Counted from the first letter of the stretch, positions 41,083-54,372 are shown. The stretch is 64,000 nucleotides of DNA from Centropus unirufus (GCA_013397695.1 VYZI01000124.1:1069354-1133353), one strand, 5' to 3'. The notes: generated by a model from the sequence alone, not told the origin. Numbers and translations are program-made.

Positions 41083-42902
41083 AGGTTTTGGGGAGATTAA
41101 CTGAAATATTAGAGAGATTAATCTCTAAACAATAATACTGCCTTTTCAACCCTAAATGTTAATGCCAGACAGATGGGCTGACATTTTCTTCACAAAGGAT
41201 ACCTAAGTGGCAGCATCTCAGTTTCTTTACAGTACATCTAATCACAACTCATAGAAAGGTGTACTCAGAGATACTCTGAGTTTTGAATTTTTTTCTTTCT
41301 GAATAATCATACCTTTATTCTAAGAAAGCTTTCTATTTACCTTTTATTAACATTTTCATCTCTATTTCTATTTTGAATTTACCATATCTTTAGTATTTTC
41401 TCACAACTTTAGCTTCTTATTTATGATATCTAGCTATATTAAGTTTACAAAACTACTTATTCTCCTTTCTATGTTTGCTTTGAGGACAGCATGTAAGCAA
41501 TCTTAACTGCAGTACGTTTGTAACATGATGCAGAGGGTAAGTCTCAGATGGGTAACTCACAGATTCTATCATTCTAAAAATAATTCTTTGTGTGATTGAT
41601 GAGAATTTAAACACTTGCCTCGGTTTCCCCATTAACCAGTGGTAGATAGAAAGTATATATTAATTAATATAACATTACACAATAGATTCTTATGAGAGGT
41701 GCTATAAACATAGATATAAAGAAAGAAATGTAACATTGCGTCTAAATATTTTTCATGTCTGTTTCCTTATGAAGGCCACTCAATTCTAGGCATATGAAAG
41801 AGTTTTATTTCTTTTCTTTTACTTCTCAGTCAATTAAAAACCCAAGTAACCAATTCATAGTACAGAACATTTTACTGTGACTCACTATAGAGAGATGTAT
41901 GAAGGTGCCATTTTTCATTCCTCTTTACCCTTAGAAAAAGTGAAGCATAGAAAATCAAGGTCACCAAGAAAACTCCCCTTGAGGATTTAAACTCAATCTA
42001 GCCTGGCTTTATTGGAATACTTAAAAAAATTAAGATTTATTTTTGAAAGGCTGTCTTTCAGTGTCATAAAAGAACTACTATTCATGAAGAATATAAAAAT
42101 ATAAGACCACATGAAAGAAGAACTCTAAGAATTTATAATTCCTGAAAATTTTACAAGATCTGCTAAGGTCTGAACAAAAACAGATCATTGAATCAAATCC
42201 TTCTGCAAAGTTCCAGCCATTATGTTAATAATAATACCTCAAATGTCTAAAAAACAGAAAGGAATCATTGTTAAAGAAGCGAGTTAAAAATATTCAGTGC
42301 AACATCTATGAATGTTCCACATATTTTTTTCTAACCCCACATCCAAACTAGTTGATACATCCTTCTGAAATTCTTAATATTACCTCCCATCTTTGTTTAT
42401 TGGGAATTTTTTGCTGCTCCAAAACTATCAAACAAGGTCACACTCTGCACCTTCACTCTAGAAAAGTTAAGACAGTGCCAAAGAGAAAGGTTGGTCAGTT
42501 TATCAATCTCACAATAAAGCCAGTGAAGATATTAGGGTGTTACACTGATGACAGGAAATGAGACTCCTACACAGTAAAAATATACTTGTGGTCTTCACTG
42601 TGGGAATATCTGGTCCAGAGGAATCTATTATCCCGCCTTTATATTCAAACCTGACATTCCACACACCTACATAACCTTTTCACTTGCACTTGGCATCCTT
42701 TCTATCTAAATAAAATAGACAGAGCCTGCACGAGGTAACTCTAACCTCAAAATCTTTACTGCTTTTGGGCCCAGACTCTTTTATAGTAGTGTCCAGTGAC
42801 AGGACCAAGGACAATGGACGCAACCTGAAACACCAGAGGTTCTGTCTGAATGCTTTAACATTTTTTAATGGCAAGGGTGACTGAGAACTTACATAGATTG
42901 CT

Positions 42903-43062
42903 TAGAGAGATTGTGGAGTGTCCATCCTTGGAGGTAATCCAAATTTGTCTGCTCTTGGTCCTTGGCAACCTGCTCTAAGTGACCCTTCTTGTACAGGCTG
43001 GTTGAACTAGATGACTTCTGGAGTCCCTTCCAGACTCATCCAGACTGCGATTCTGCAGTTCT
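42903..43062 (+). mobile_element. CR1 retrotransposon 3' end
   Basis: The plus strand reads GATTGTGGAGTGTCCATCCT, then GGCAACCTGCTCTAAGTGAC, then GGTTGAACTAGATGACTTCT and a CCCTTCCAGACTCATCC core. It ends in degraded ATTCTG repeats. This is the usual order of one CR1 subfamily's 3' end on the plus strand. About 160 bases remain, all non-coding. Confidence 0.9.
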
Positions 43063-43896
43063 CCAGCATCATTGAATTCAACAGTCTCTAAGGCAGAATA
43101 TGATAGCTGTTATCAATTTGATGTCTTGTATCTTAAAGAAAGAATCGCAGAATTTTTTGAGATGTATTTTTGTTCAGAGCAAGTCAATCAAGGAATGCTT
43201 CATGCTGTTGCTTCTCTCTGCCCAGAATTCTTTACTGTCAAATTAATTCCTTCCATGAATGCTGCCATAAAGTTTAAAGAAATTAAAATCTGAAGTTGTT
43301 AAATAATTCATAAAAAAGAAAACTCTTCTAGCGTTCTTCTCACTGTTAATAGCAGAATAAACTGTGAAACTTCTGTGCCTGTAAGAGCTATTTGTCTTTA
43401 AGATTTAAAAAATGGAACAAGACCTTTGAAATGGAACAGACAGGCATCTTCACCGAGGTAGAGATGTCCAAAACAACAAAGGATGATTGGCAAAGTGCTA
43501 GGAGATTGGGGATAGCATTTCTACCACAAATTACTTGAGATACGTTCAGAGTTGTTAAACCGACTATCAAGAAGTCTTCACATCTGTAAAACAGGGATAA
43601 CAACAACATTCATTAATAGTACTGAGGATGTTTATGAAGTGGCTTTGCCACTGCATCTTGAAATTTGTATGATCAGTTGGAATAGAGTGGCCTAAGAAAT
43701 AAACCTAAGAAAATGACAGATAAATTCAGTAAAATACTGGAATAGTGAAACTTACCTAAATTTGAAAGGTGTCTGGATCAAAGGTTTTGGAAACATACAC
43801 AGCCTACTCAAGAAATGTCAGAGTTCAGAAGGATATCCCTAACCCTCTTCAGGAAAATCATTGGTTCCAGGCCTAAACAGCTTAAAATTCAAAACT

Positions 43897-43919
43897 AGAA
43901 AAATTTTGAAAATTTTTCT
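43897..43919. repeat. Near-perfect 23-bp AT palindrome
   Basis: AGAAAAATTTT (43897-43907) is exactly complementary to AAAATTTTTCT (43909-43919) around a single central G. It is a short cruciform-capable site in AT-rich DNA. Confidence 0.92.
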
Positions 43920-46772
43920 CTTGTGGAGAAAAAGTTCTCTTGGAGGTCAGCACTACTAAGTTCTACAGGCATAGATTAAGGTTCTGTAGTAGCAACAAGC
44001 TGAGGTGCTGAGTGGAAGAAAGGGAGAAAATTGTCTTTCAATAGAAATTAACACATATTTGTCAGCATAGACACTGATCATTAAAATCTGAAAGCTGTAG
44101 CATTCTATATTGATGGAACCATGAGAATTTGGCCTTAGAGCTAGAAGATATTTTCAGTAATCGTTTATGTCCCAAGAAAGGCAGTAAAACCCAATCTGAT
44201 GAAAGTTTTCATTTGTTCAAAGTGATAGATAAGCCTTCCCAACATAAAGCATGGTTTGAAATCAATAGGCTGTGTGCAAATTAACTAAAATCATCGATGA
44301 CATACTGGTAATTCTACAAGCTTCATCAACAACAGTGTCAAGATATGGGGCATTTCACTGAAAGGCTGATTTGTGTGTCTAAACAGAAACATAAAGCATG
44401 GATTCATTCTCTGCTGTTCACTGGAGGCTTTTTTGCTAAATAATATATAAGTTTCCCAATCTTAAAAAGAACCACAGAAGTAGGAGGAAGGAAGTCTTCT
44501 CACACTAGTGCCATTTAATAGGAATGACTGTGAAAATCACAGATCCAAAATAGTTCCTTTTCTTCAAAATACTTTGTTCCCCAGTATCGTCATCCCTTTT
44601 TGCGAAGCTGTAACTTTTCCATCTGAAGCCTTAAGGGCATCAGTGAAGTTCTTTCGGGCTCAAACCAAACCAACTATCTGACTTACAGAGAGATGCCAAA
44701 CTGCCAGTCAGTTCCCAATACCAGGCTTCACCCCAAAGCTCTCAAGATCCGTATCAGTAAATGGTCAAGATTTATTTTGCAGAACAAACTTTAGAAAAGG
44801 ACAACACGCAGCAGTGACTAAGCGAAAGAACAATCTTCCCAGCAGTGATGGTTTATTTCCAATTGTATCCTTTTCCTTGGCCAGCTACTATAACTTAGTC
44901 TTTGTGGATCTGGTGCTACTTTCTTTAAATATTCATAGGTATAGGATCGCAAGATTGGAATCAAGTAATTGGAGAATAAAAGATCAAACAATGCATATGT
45001 TTCAGTTGAATACTAGGCTCTTCTCTCTAACCATCTCAGTGATGCCTATGGATTTGCCATCTGTGAGGATGAATAAGCTTTTTGAAATCATGGAGAAAAC
45101 ATTACTGGGGAGGGGTGGTTGTGTATCTTGTGTTTAAGTCCATCACAACTGCATGGTCTTACCAGACGCTAAGACATTTGGTAACAACATCATATTCCCC
45201 AGTGTGATCTAACAAATTTGTGTTTTGGGAGGGGCTTCATGGTTGTTATTTTACATTATTTTTAAACAGATCACTGTCTGCTGGCATGAGCCCAGCTACC
45301 TTTATGCTCACAAAAATTCACAAGAGCTATGCAGGACACATACTTGATGGCCACATCTTCAATAGAAGCTTCTTCTCGTTTGAATTTTCTACCAATGAAA
45401 AATCAAGAATACGTCATAGCCCTAGATGAGATGATCTTATGATATAAAAAGGCTCTCCCTCTGTATGTTTCCATTCCTTTAGAAGTTAAATAGGGCATAT
45501 TTGTATTCAGACTTGAACTTGAAAATTCATTGCTTTAATAGCAAATAGACAAGGACCAGTGGTGACTGCCACCACATGAATCAAAGCTTATATAGAAACT
45601 ATATAGCAGGTAATCATCAGAAATCTAGTTAGAAATCATACAATTATAAATGTCTTGTACATTTGATTTATGAAGGACTGGTACAAAAAAAAACAAACCA
45701 AAATTAAATAGAAATGAAAGCTCCAGGTAATAAAAAACATGAAGCAAGTAGTCTCAGTATCAAGGTAGTACCAATATTTCCACCTCTTTTCTGAACGTAA
45801 AAACTGCCATACAAAATATTCTGAAAATCCCATCCATCATTTCAAGACTCCAATCCACCCTGAACCACAGGTACCAATCTCTCAGAAAGAAATTTAACAC
45901 TAGAGATTTAAACTCACAAATGTGTAAAATGGGAAAGTCATAATCAATTATGACTTCCTTTTGTTGCAACACACTGAAATCTGCAACAGAAAGGATAACT
46001 CTCATGTGCTACCATGCCTAGAAGTACACAAAGTTCAATTTTTGTTTCATGCCCTTTCATGATTGCTCTAAGTAGGAGAATACTAGGAAAAAAAAAAAGT
46101 TTATTAAGGGGAATAAGTATTCTCACTGTAACCTAAAAAAAAAACAACATTGAGGTAAGAGTATGACACACACACCTGCATTTACTAACTCCAGGTTTCC
46201 ATTTTGACAAGTGGTTGTCACAGCTGGGAAGGGAGGTGGCAGAATTTCTTCAATACACAGTGAAGAAAATTCTTCTCAGAATTCAAGGATGTTTCTAGAA
46301 AATGCCTTCTCCGGGAAGCATTATTATGTACCTTACTGGTTCTGGTTTTCTTTTAATTTGTATCATTCTGAAGGCTAATGAGGGCTTGAATTTGCAAACC
46401 TGAGTCATGTCTCTGTCTTCACTCAAGCAATTAGGCTGTCTGTCAGCACCAGTTATATAGTTCTACAAACAGTTAATATACAGCACAGTAGCAGGAAAGG
46501 TGAATGAAAAAAAAACAATATCTTGACTCTTCTATAGCCATTACAAAAGCAGTGGAAGCAGGGACACATTGCAAGTAAGCTTATTAGGCATACGCAGAAG
46601 TATAAAACCACCAGTGTGCAGCAGCCAGTGTAGAGGCGGGGACAGCTGCTCCAAGTACAGTTTGGACAGCAAGGCACCAGTGACACTAAAGAAAAACCTG
46701 AAATGCATATTCTATGTAATCGACATCAGTTCTATCCTCTATAAATATTTCCACCTTGGTATTCCCGTGTCT

Positions 46773-46801
46773 GAAAATAAATAAATAAATAATAATAAAA
46801 A
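46773..46801. repeat. AAAT/AAT microsatellite
   Basis: A run of AAAT tetranucleotides grades into AAT trinucleotides and ends in an A run. It is simple-sequence DNA. Confidence 0.9.
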
Positions 46802-49800
46802 TCAAAGATGTTCTGCTTCTGCCTGGGTTAGAATTAGCTGCAAAGCCCAGCGACAGCCTGTGCACAAATTGGCTTTCATACATGCCCCTCTCTGACGTGA
46901 TGAAGGGGCTGAGTATCCAACAGCTTTTGTTTTCCAGCTATATTGGCTGATCTAATAAAAAGCATTACTCTCTCTACAGTTCAACATGTCTAAACTCACA
47001 CACACATGCACTGCCTATGAATGGAGGGTCAGGTTAACTAACAGGCAGATGTTTAAAACGGCTTCCTATTAGAGGAAGCAGCAGGATGGCAAGTATACTT
47101 TTGGGATTATTACCTGTGCTTTGAGATACCTGATGAAATTCAAGCAATTTTACATAAATCTTTCAGAGCTTCTTTGTCATTTTTAATCTACCATATTTTT
47201 TTATGATGTGTAGGACACCTGCCTCTGATGAGTTATTGCTAAGACGGGAGGGCTATGTAAAAGGAACATGACCAAGATCTTTTGCAAGGGCTACCTTATC
47301 TGCTTGAGAGTGTTGCCATTAAGACATATGGAAGGGACAAAGAATAGTATTTTTCTTTCATAACTCCCACATCATTTCCATAAAAAAATGAACTGATGAA
47401 TATGTTCTTAGAGTTGATGATATTATCTTTCCAGAATTAAATCAATATGTTTTTAAAGAAAAGTTCACCCTGTGTTCTTTCGCTGCACGTCCCTATTCTG
47501 CTGCACATATAAAGAAATTAGATGGAGTCAGCAATCTCTGCTGCCATCTTCTGCTTTACTTTTTTATGCAACCAGTGAACAAAAGACAGAAATAATAAAA
47601 TTGTACCCTTCATGAAAATTAGTGTAACAAATGCAAAACTATAAATCAAGAATCAAAGGTCTGTCACGCAATCACAGATATCTGGCAAAAAATGTCTCCT
47701 TAAATCATACTCGATCACCTTCACACTATAAATTTATTCATTATGGCATATTTTCCCATTTAATTGAGCCCATGATATCATTCATGAAAAGTTTTATATT
47801 CTCCATAGAAGCTTCTTTCTCCCGTTATTTCCTTAGAATCAGAAGAAACTGCTGACCTTTATCATAGCATAGAGATCTTCTCTGGGAGTACTTCATCCTA
47901 TTTCAATGGGATACAAATCCACTTGATTCAGATCCTTGAAACCATATAGATCTTGGGGCATGCTCACCATTTGCCTTCACCTCATTGTAACAATAGAATA
48001 CTTTCCCCCTTCTCTAGTAATTTCTTCATGGTTAATTTTTATTCCTTCATCATCTCAATGCTTGGTGACAGGTCAAACACCATCAGAATGATCTTTAGTA
48101 AGATATGCAACTTCTTTGATTCCCAGTGTCCTAATCTAAACCTGTCTTCTGAATATGGGATAATTAAACTACCTTTACTCTTTGCCCTTTAGTGACCTCC
48201 CATATTTCTTTATTTGACCATCTCTTTAAAATACCAGTCTCACTTTTTGGCTCAAACACACCTCTTTGCTCTGTAGAAAGTATTAAGTTGCTTTTACTAA
48301 TTTCCACCTAAAATTCTAAGGTTAATAATGGTTTCCATACCTTAAACTGACTTTTTCAGAAGCTGACTGGAGGTACTGCTTCACTACAGGCTAAATTAAA
48401 AGGTAGTTGCATTGTGCACCCAAGCCCTTACTCCTTTCCTCAATGTCACTCCTTCCTAGGTAATGATCTTCAGATAATCAGGATAATCAGCTGCTGGATA
48501 TACTAATCCAAAATATTTCTGCTGCCATATAACAACAAGTAATTTTTCTTCATTATATTAAATCCTATTTGTTTTCTGTTTTCTTCAAAACACAGTCATC
48601 TAGTGAACTACATCTTCTGAAATGAAATCATCAACATATGCAATATGGTTATGCAACAACTAGTCAGCTTTTCTAAGAGCCTCACCAAGAAATGCCAGCA
48701 AAAAAAAACAGTGTCCCATCTTAATCCAATGTCATAGCTACAAGATACACAGCTGTATCTTTCTAACTGTGTAATTAAGGATTCTAGACTTGTTAATTTG
48801 GAGTGCAGATTACTTATCACATGTTTTTTAATCTGAAAGAAAACCAATAATTTTTATATTTTTATAACATTCTTCTTAATTCAATGGAAGAAATACATGG
48901 AAAAAAATTTAGCAAAAATAAAGGAATTATCAGGAATAATTTACACATTGTACTTTACTTTCTTCTCTCAATATATCTCTTACCATATATATATAAGCAC
49001 TACGAGTAACTAAAAATCACACCCAAAACTTTACCAGTCTGCGATTATTTCCATTTAATTTAGACTACTAGTCAATTCTCAATTGTGTGAAAAATGCATA
49101 AAAGCATAATTTAAGCAGAGCAAACAACATGTATTTTATCATGAATGAGTTAAAGATGGATTTCTGAACCACTAGCTTTACTAGTTCACTTTTTTTTTTT
49201 ACTTCTTTAGTGGGCAAACGAGCTATAGGTGTTTATTAACAGTAGAATACTAGCGATTTTAGTAGAATAGCTATCCTTAACCTTAGGCTTCCTGCAAATA
49301 CAGGTGCCAGGCTGTCGAACAACATTGTTCAACTCCACTGCACACATTTGATTGAATGCTGTAATATCTCTGCATAAAGATAGGTCTTGCAGCTTTTCTT
49401 TTCCTCCTTATCACTGATACAATGAATTGCTGAACTGTGCATCACCAGCCAGAATAGTCCCCATCCCCTGAACTGGGAAAAGCCTCACAGGATTTCTCCC
49501 TTTAATTCCTCTAAAGTACAAAATACTGCAGTTTCCCCTGATGATATTACGCTTTTGTGATGAATTTTAGATTGGATTAATGTGTTTGTTGCAAGTGGTA
49601 GATTAGAGGAATGCATAAATGCTAATTTGTAATATGTTTTGTAGATTATGTTTACAGTATTTCTGTGATTACTCTCTGGTAATTGTGTACTAATAATGCT
49701 AGTTGTTTATATACAACTTCAAAAATAAATAAGAAGCATCTTCATTAGCAATGGACTCTCAAGAGTAATTTCATAATGAGGATAAATTTCTTCTATTTAA

Positions 49801-49856
49801 TATGGAAAGGCTTCAAATATATTCTGATACAGACAGGTGTAACATCACTTAGACAG

Positions 49857-49895
49857 TCAAACAGATGCAAAATTTTCAAACAGAGACAAAATTTT
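49857..49895. repeat. 19-bp tandem duplication
   Basis: TCAAACAGATGCAAAATTT (49857-49875) is followed by TCAAACAGAGACAAAATTT (49876-49894), with two mismatches. It is a local duplication with slight divergence. Confidence 0.9.
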
Positions 49896-51755
49896 GCAAG
49901 CATTTTCGGCTGCATTCACATCCACTGCATTTTAGGCTAAGGCACATGCATTAGGCATTTGGTCAGGTTCCACAGTTAGCAGAGATCACTATGAGTCAAT
50001 TTAGGCTACCGGAGATTAACAACAAAATCAGAGAGCGGAGATAAAATGAAACACTCAGGGTATATGTCAAGATTTTAGTGGGAGGTCTGGAACAGGTTTT
50101 ATCATAGTTTTCAATGCATTTAAGCACAAGGAAGAATCTGAATGAGTTCAGGATTGGTGTAAATGCCAGTGTTCTGCAGAAATTATGACAATTATAATTC
50201 TGAACACATTGGTCTGCACTGCTGTGCTAGTGGGGACTATCCGACTGAAGTTACACTTAAAATTGCAGCTCATCAACTGAGACTCATGAATGACCCCAAC
50301 TAAAAAATGAAATTTTTTTCACATGACCAAAATCATCTTCCCCATCCTTGACCAGTGATATTTTTCACTCCCTTGTTCTGTATCAGTTAATTCTTGGAGT
50401 AACTTCATTGGATTCCAGGGATCCCAGGCTATCTTGGTTGGAGATATTTACTTTCTTTAAAAATGCACTAGAAATACTGGGTAAGCAGATGAGAACCTAG
50501 CGCTGTAACACATGTATCTGGCTGCATCCTGGGTAAATACGCTAGGCACACAGAACTGTTGTTACCGCCCTTGCAATTCCATTATCAACTTATAAATTTT
50601 TCCAACTGTTCATGTGGCCTACAACTGTGATATATAGTTATGATCTTCATAAGAGTTAGCTTCTATAAACATTTTTCCATCTCCAAATGGCTTTGCAGAC
50701 CTTAACAGAGACTTATGGGGCAGTTCAATGAGGTTCTCAGAGGAGGCACTGTAGGAAAGGACCTGAATTATCCCCTCAAAAAAAAAGTGCAATTTCTATA
50801 TGGTTCTTTTACTATTATTCTGGTATATGTCCATCTGACATTTCAAGCTTATTTTACTGGATGCTCTCACTACAAGACCATAAGCTATTCAGAGAGTGAA
50901 ATGTGCATTGTGGGGTTTAGTTGGCTGCTAACCACAGTATTCTGCTGAAGAAGTTTAATCCAGTTTCCCTTCCCCATCCACCAGCTGGAAAACTGACTTC
51001 AATCACAAATAGGCTTAAAAAAAAAAACAACAAAGTTCAGCATTCATACATAAATCAGGCACTTAGTAGCTGGTCAGTTTCTTGGCAAAATGCCTGTGCA
51101 GCCACAGACACCACTGCATATTAAAAATGCATTACAGGTCAAGAGTTGATATTAAAGGGAGAACAGATCGCCTGCACTTGCATATCATCTCTTCTACTCA
51201 AAGAAGGAGCATAGTTTCATGTAGAAAAGTCTGGGTAGATGTGTCCTTGTCACTGTTGTTGTTTTAAACCACATTTATTTTCAGATCACAGCTCTCATAA
51301 GATCATTAATCTTATGATCTCAAAAGTTATCAATTAATTTAATTATTCATCTTGGTCTAGTTTAGTATATAAGCAGCATGAGGGAAAGTGCTTGAGCCTG
51401 GAGTTTGGATAGAGAAAAGTGAAAATGAGGCTAAATGATTCATTAGTTCTGTCAACTGCATGATATCTAACCAAGTAATTTTCCTGTCTTAAAAAAATGC
51501 AAAGAATAATCAAATCCTGTGAATCAGTTGTGTTGTAAAAGCAAATCAATCCTCTTAAGTAATTTTGAAATCCTCAAATAAGAGAGTTACATGCTCAACT
51601 TCATTCCTGATAATGGCACAGAAAAGGATAGATTGACCTCTATAAGAGATGCCCAGTTGATTATGAATATTGTAATAATAATAATGGACCAGGCTCTTAC
51701 TTTGGGCACTAGAGGATCCATTAAGAACATGCACCCTATATTAGGTCTTCCTTCC

Positions 51756-51791
51756 ATATATATATATATACACATATATATATATATATAT
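51756..51791. repeat. Interrupted (TA)n microsatellite
   Basis: Two TA arrays of about 15 and 17 bases are separated by CAC. The tract is nearly self-complementary and is a likely length-variable site. Confidence 0.95.
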
Positions 51792-52670
51792 TCCAGAGGT
51801 AATGCTCAGGACACAACTGAAGCAAGTAGGCATGGACTAGCAATCAGAAAAATTATCTGTAATTTTCATATTTCTTCTATAACTTTTGACTGCTTTATAC
51901 CCACAAGCAAACAGACCAATGTTGCAGCTATATTTCTTACATAGAACTGCCTCAGCAAGAGAAACTTAGTCTTAAAATCTGCACTTGAATTGGATGAAGT
52001 AGTACCAGTGAACACACAAGTTTCACTATAACATGTGGGTTACATTTTATAGAAGGTGGATGTATGTAATTACAAACATTTAACTACACTGTAACGTGTT
52101 CACCAATATTATTTCTAATTCATGTTGCGGAAGAGCTACTTACAGTATCTGGTAAAGGAAGTAGAAATAAAATCATAGCACATATGTAGTTTACTATCAT
52201 ATCAGTTCTAAACACCAGGAGTCACAACTGAAATCTTCCCTGTCCTGAATCACCCATCCCAGTATCTCTGTTCCTCAAATATTTGTATTCCAGGGCTCTC
52301 AGAAGGAAACACAAAACATTGAAGAATGGATTATTTGACAATGGATGGTTGTGGATTTTTTTCCATTGTTCACCGAGTCCTAGTCAAGATTCCCATGGGG
52401 AAAAAAAAAAAGTCACAACAAGAGCATATTTCCAGAAAAATAATGAAAATAGACTGATCAAATGTCTTCACTGAGTAGATACTGAATCTGGAGAACAAGA
52501 TTGTTTACCCAAGGTGAGAGAACTCCAAAAAAAAAATAAATTTAAAAACAAAAAATTACTAAACACACAAAATCAATGACTAAATATGAAAGAGAAATCA
52601 ACATTTTCTGTGACCTTTGCCTCAATATTCATGAACAAGTAGACAATTAAGTAGGCAAATTTCAAAAGAA

Positions 52671-54195
52671 ATCATAGAATCATTGAATCATAGAATGGTT
52701 TAGGTTGCAAGGGACCTTAAAGATCATCCAATTCCAACCTCCCTGCTATGGGCAGGGACATATTCTACTATAACAGGCTGCTCAAAGCGTCATCCAATCT
52801 GTCATTGAACACCTCTTCCAGTGCCTCACCACCTTCACAGTAAAAATTTTCTTCCTAACATCTAATCTAAATCTACTCTTTTTCAGCTTAAAATCATTAC
52901 CAGTCATCCTATTACTACAGTCCCTGATAAAAACTCACTCTACATCTTTCCTGTTCTCCCCCTTTAAGTACTGGAAGGCTGTTTTAAGGTCTCGCTGGAG
53001 CCTTCTGTTCTCTAGGCTGAATAATGCCAACTCTCTCAGCAGATCCATGTCCTTCCTGTGCCGAGGACTCCAGAACTGAATACAGTACTTCAGGGGAGGT
53101 CTCATGAGAGCAGAGTAGTGGGGCAGAATCACCTCCCTCAACCTCCTGGTCGCACTTCTTTTGATGCAGCCCAGAATGCAGTTGGCTTTCTGGGCTGCAA
53201 GTGCACATTGCCAGCTCATGTTAAGCTTTTCATCCACCAGCTCCCCCCACATCCCTCAGGGCTGCTCTCAATCCATTCTCCACCCAGCCTGTAAATGTGA
53301 TTGGAATTGCTCCAACCCAGGTCTCTTCAGTTTTCATGAGGTTAGCATAGACCCACCTCTCAAGCCTGTCCAAGTCCCCCTGGATGGCAAACTTTCTTTC
53401 CAACCACACAGCATGCCACACAGTTTGATGTCATCAGCAAACCTGCTGAGGGTGCACTCAATCCCACTGCCCATGTCTCCAGCAAAGATGTTAAACAACA
53501 CTGGTTCCGATACCAACTCCTGAGGGATTTCACTCACCACAGGTCTCCACTTGGACGTTGAACTGTTGATGACTCTTTGAATGAGATCATCCAGGCAACT
53601 CCTTATCCACCAAGTGGTCCAACAGTCAAATCCATTTCTTTCCATTTTAGAGAAAAGGATGTCCTGCAGGACAGTACCAAATGTTTTGCACAAGTCCAGG
53701 CAGATGATCTCAGTGACTCTTCTGTTATCCACAAATGCTGTAACTCCATCATAGAAGGCCACCAAATTCATCAGGCATGATTTACCCTTAGTAATGTCAT
53801 GTGGGTTGTCACCAGTCACTTCCTTGTTTCCCATGTGCCTCAACAGAATTCCCTGGATGATCTGCTCCATGATCTTGCCAGACACAAAGGTGAGACTGAC
53901 CAGCCTCTAATTCCACGGGTCTTCATTTTTTCTTTTTTTAAAAATGGGAGTTATGTTTCCCCTTTCCCAGTCAGTGGGAACTTCACTGAACTGCCACAAC
54001 TTCTCAAATATGATGGATACAGGCAACTTCATCCACCATTTCCCTCAGAATCTGCAGATATATCTCATCAGGTCCCATCGACTTGTGCACCTTCAGGTTC
54101 ATCAGATGGTCTCACATCTGATTTTGCCATACAGTGAGTAGTTCTTCATTTTACAGGTCCCTGCATTTGCTCTCTGTGACTTGGGTAGTCTGCAA
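52671..54195 (-). mobile_element. CR1 retrotransposon, 5'-truncated, 1.5 kb
   Basis: The left edge holds three copies of the CR1 terminal motif in reverse (CATAGAAT, CATTGAAT, CATAGAAT). The CR1 3' untranslated region follows, then about 1.2 kb of reversed ORF2, and finally the reverse-transcriptase amino-side region up to about 54195, where similarity stops. The element is therefore on the minus strand with its 3' end at 52671, and it lacks the 5' two-thirds of a full CR1, including ORF1 and the endonuclease. A stop codon, at least one frameshift and several deletions show it is dead. It is the youngest-looking or best-preserved copy in the window. No clear target-site duplication was found, which is usual for CR1. 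Confidence 0.96.
52935..53909 (-). pseudogene. CR1 ORF2 reverse-transcriptase remnant
   Basis: ORF2 of CR1 encodes an endonuclease and reverse transcriptase that copies the element's RNA at a nicked genomic target. Here only the reverse-transcriptase and carboxy parts survive. Reading on the minus strand from 53885, one open frame of about 183 codons contains GKIMEQI, KGKSCLMNLVAFYDG and the catalytic box RFADDIKLCG (FADD in place of YADD, normal for CR1). Near 53400 the frame shifts; AIQGDLDRLERWVYANLMK continues in another frame (53230-53421), and a third open stretch (52935-53252) carries LVDEKLNMSWQCALAAQKAN and LKTAFQYLKG. A TAG at 53907-53909 interrupts the frame where intact relatives have a tyrosine codon (NYR). 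Compared with the copy at 13944, about 18 residues are missing before the LFSLE motif. It is not functional. Confidence 0.93.
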
Positions 54196-54311
54196 TTCAG
54201 TTTTTTGTTGTTTTTGTTTTCCTCCAGAAATATTCTGGTCCATGGCAGACTCTGTAGAAAGGAACCTGTTAAAATAAGAACTGAGTCATGGAAAACCCTC
54301 ATATTTCACAA

Positions 54312-54372
54312 GAGGTCAGACTAGAGAATCACAAAAGTCCCATCCCTCTTTAAAAAAACTGTGACTATGTAA
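54312..54372 (+). mobile_element. CR1-like 3' end, short fragment
   Basis: The plus strand reads GAGGTCAGACTAGAGAATCA, then CAAAAGTCCCATCCCTCTTT, and ends ACTGTGACTATGTAAG. This fits a degraded CR1-type 3' end (the GGTCAGACTAGATGATC and AGGTCCCTTCC cores, then terminal repeats). It sits just beyond the 5' edge of the minus-strand CR1 at 52671-54195. The left boundary is unknown. Confidence 0.6.

Larger units (their letters stand above)
43063..52670. other. Non-genic unique DNA with low-complexity tracts
   Basis: No recognisable gene. The longest frame is 107 codons (plus, 44814-45137) and starts at a non-ATG codon. A 117-codon plus frame at 51591-51944 runs through the TA repeat at 51756 and is an artefact of it. 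Small repeats at 43897, 46773, 49857 and 51756 are listed separately. Confidence 0.55.

Noticed and set aside
41113..41126. Short palindrome AGAGATTAATCTCT
   Set aside because: A 14-bp AT-rich palindrome is expected several times in a window of this size.
51591..51944. 117-codon plus-strand open frame
   Set aside because: It runs through the TA repeat at 51756, which alone supplies a run of alternating Y and I residues without stops; no other protein-like feature is seen.
53058..54141. Plus-strand open frames over the CR1 copy (for example 53161-53523 and 53799-54137)
   Set aside because: They are antisense shadows of the minus-strand CR1 ORF2 remnant.
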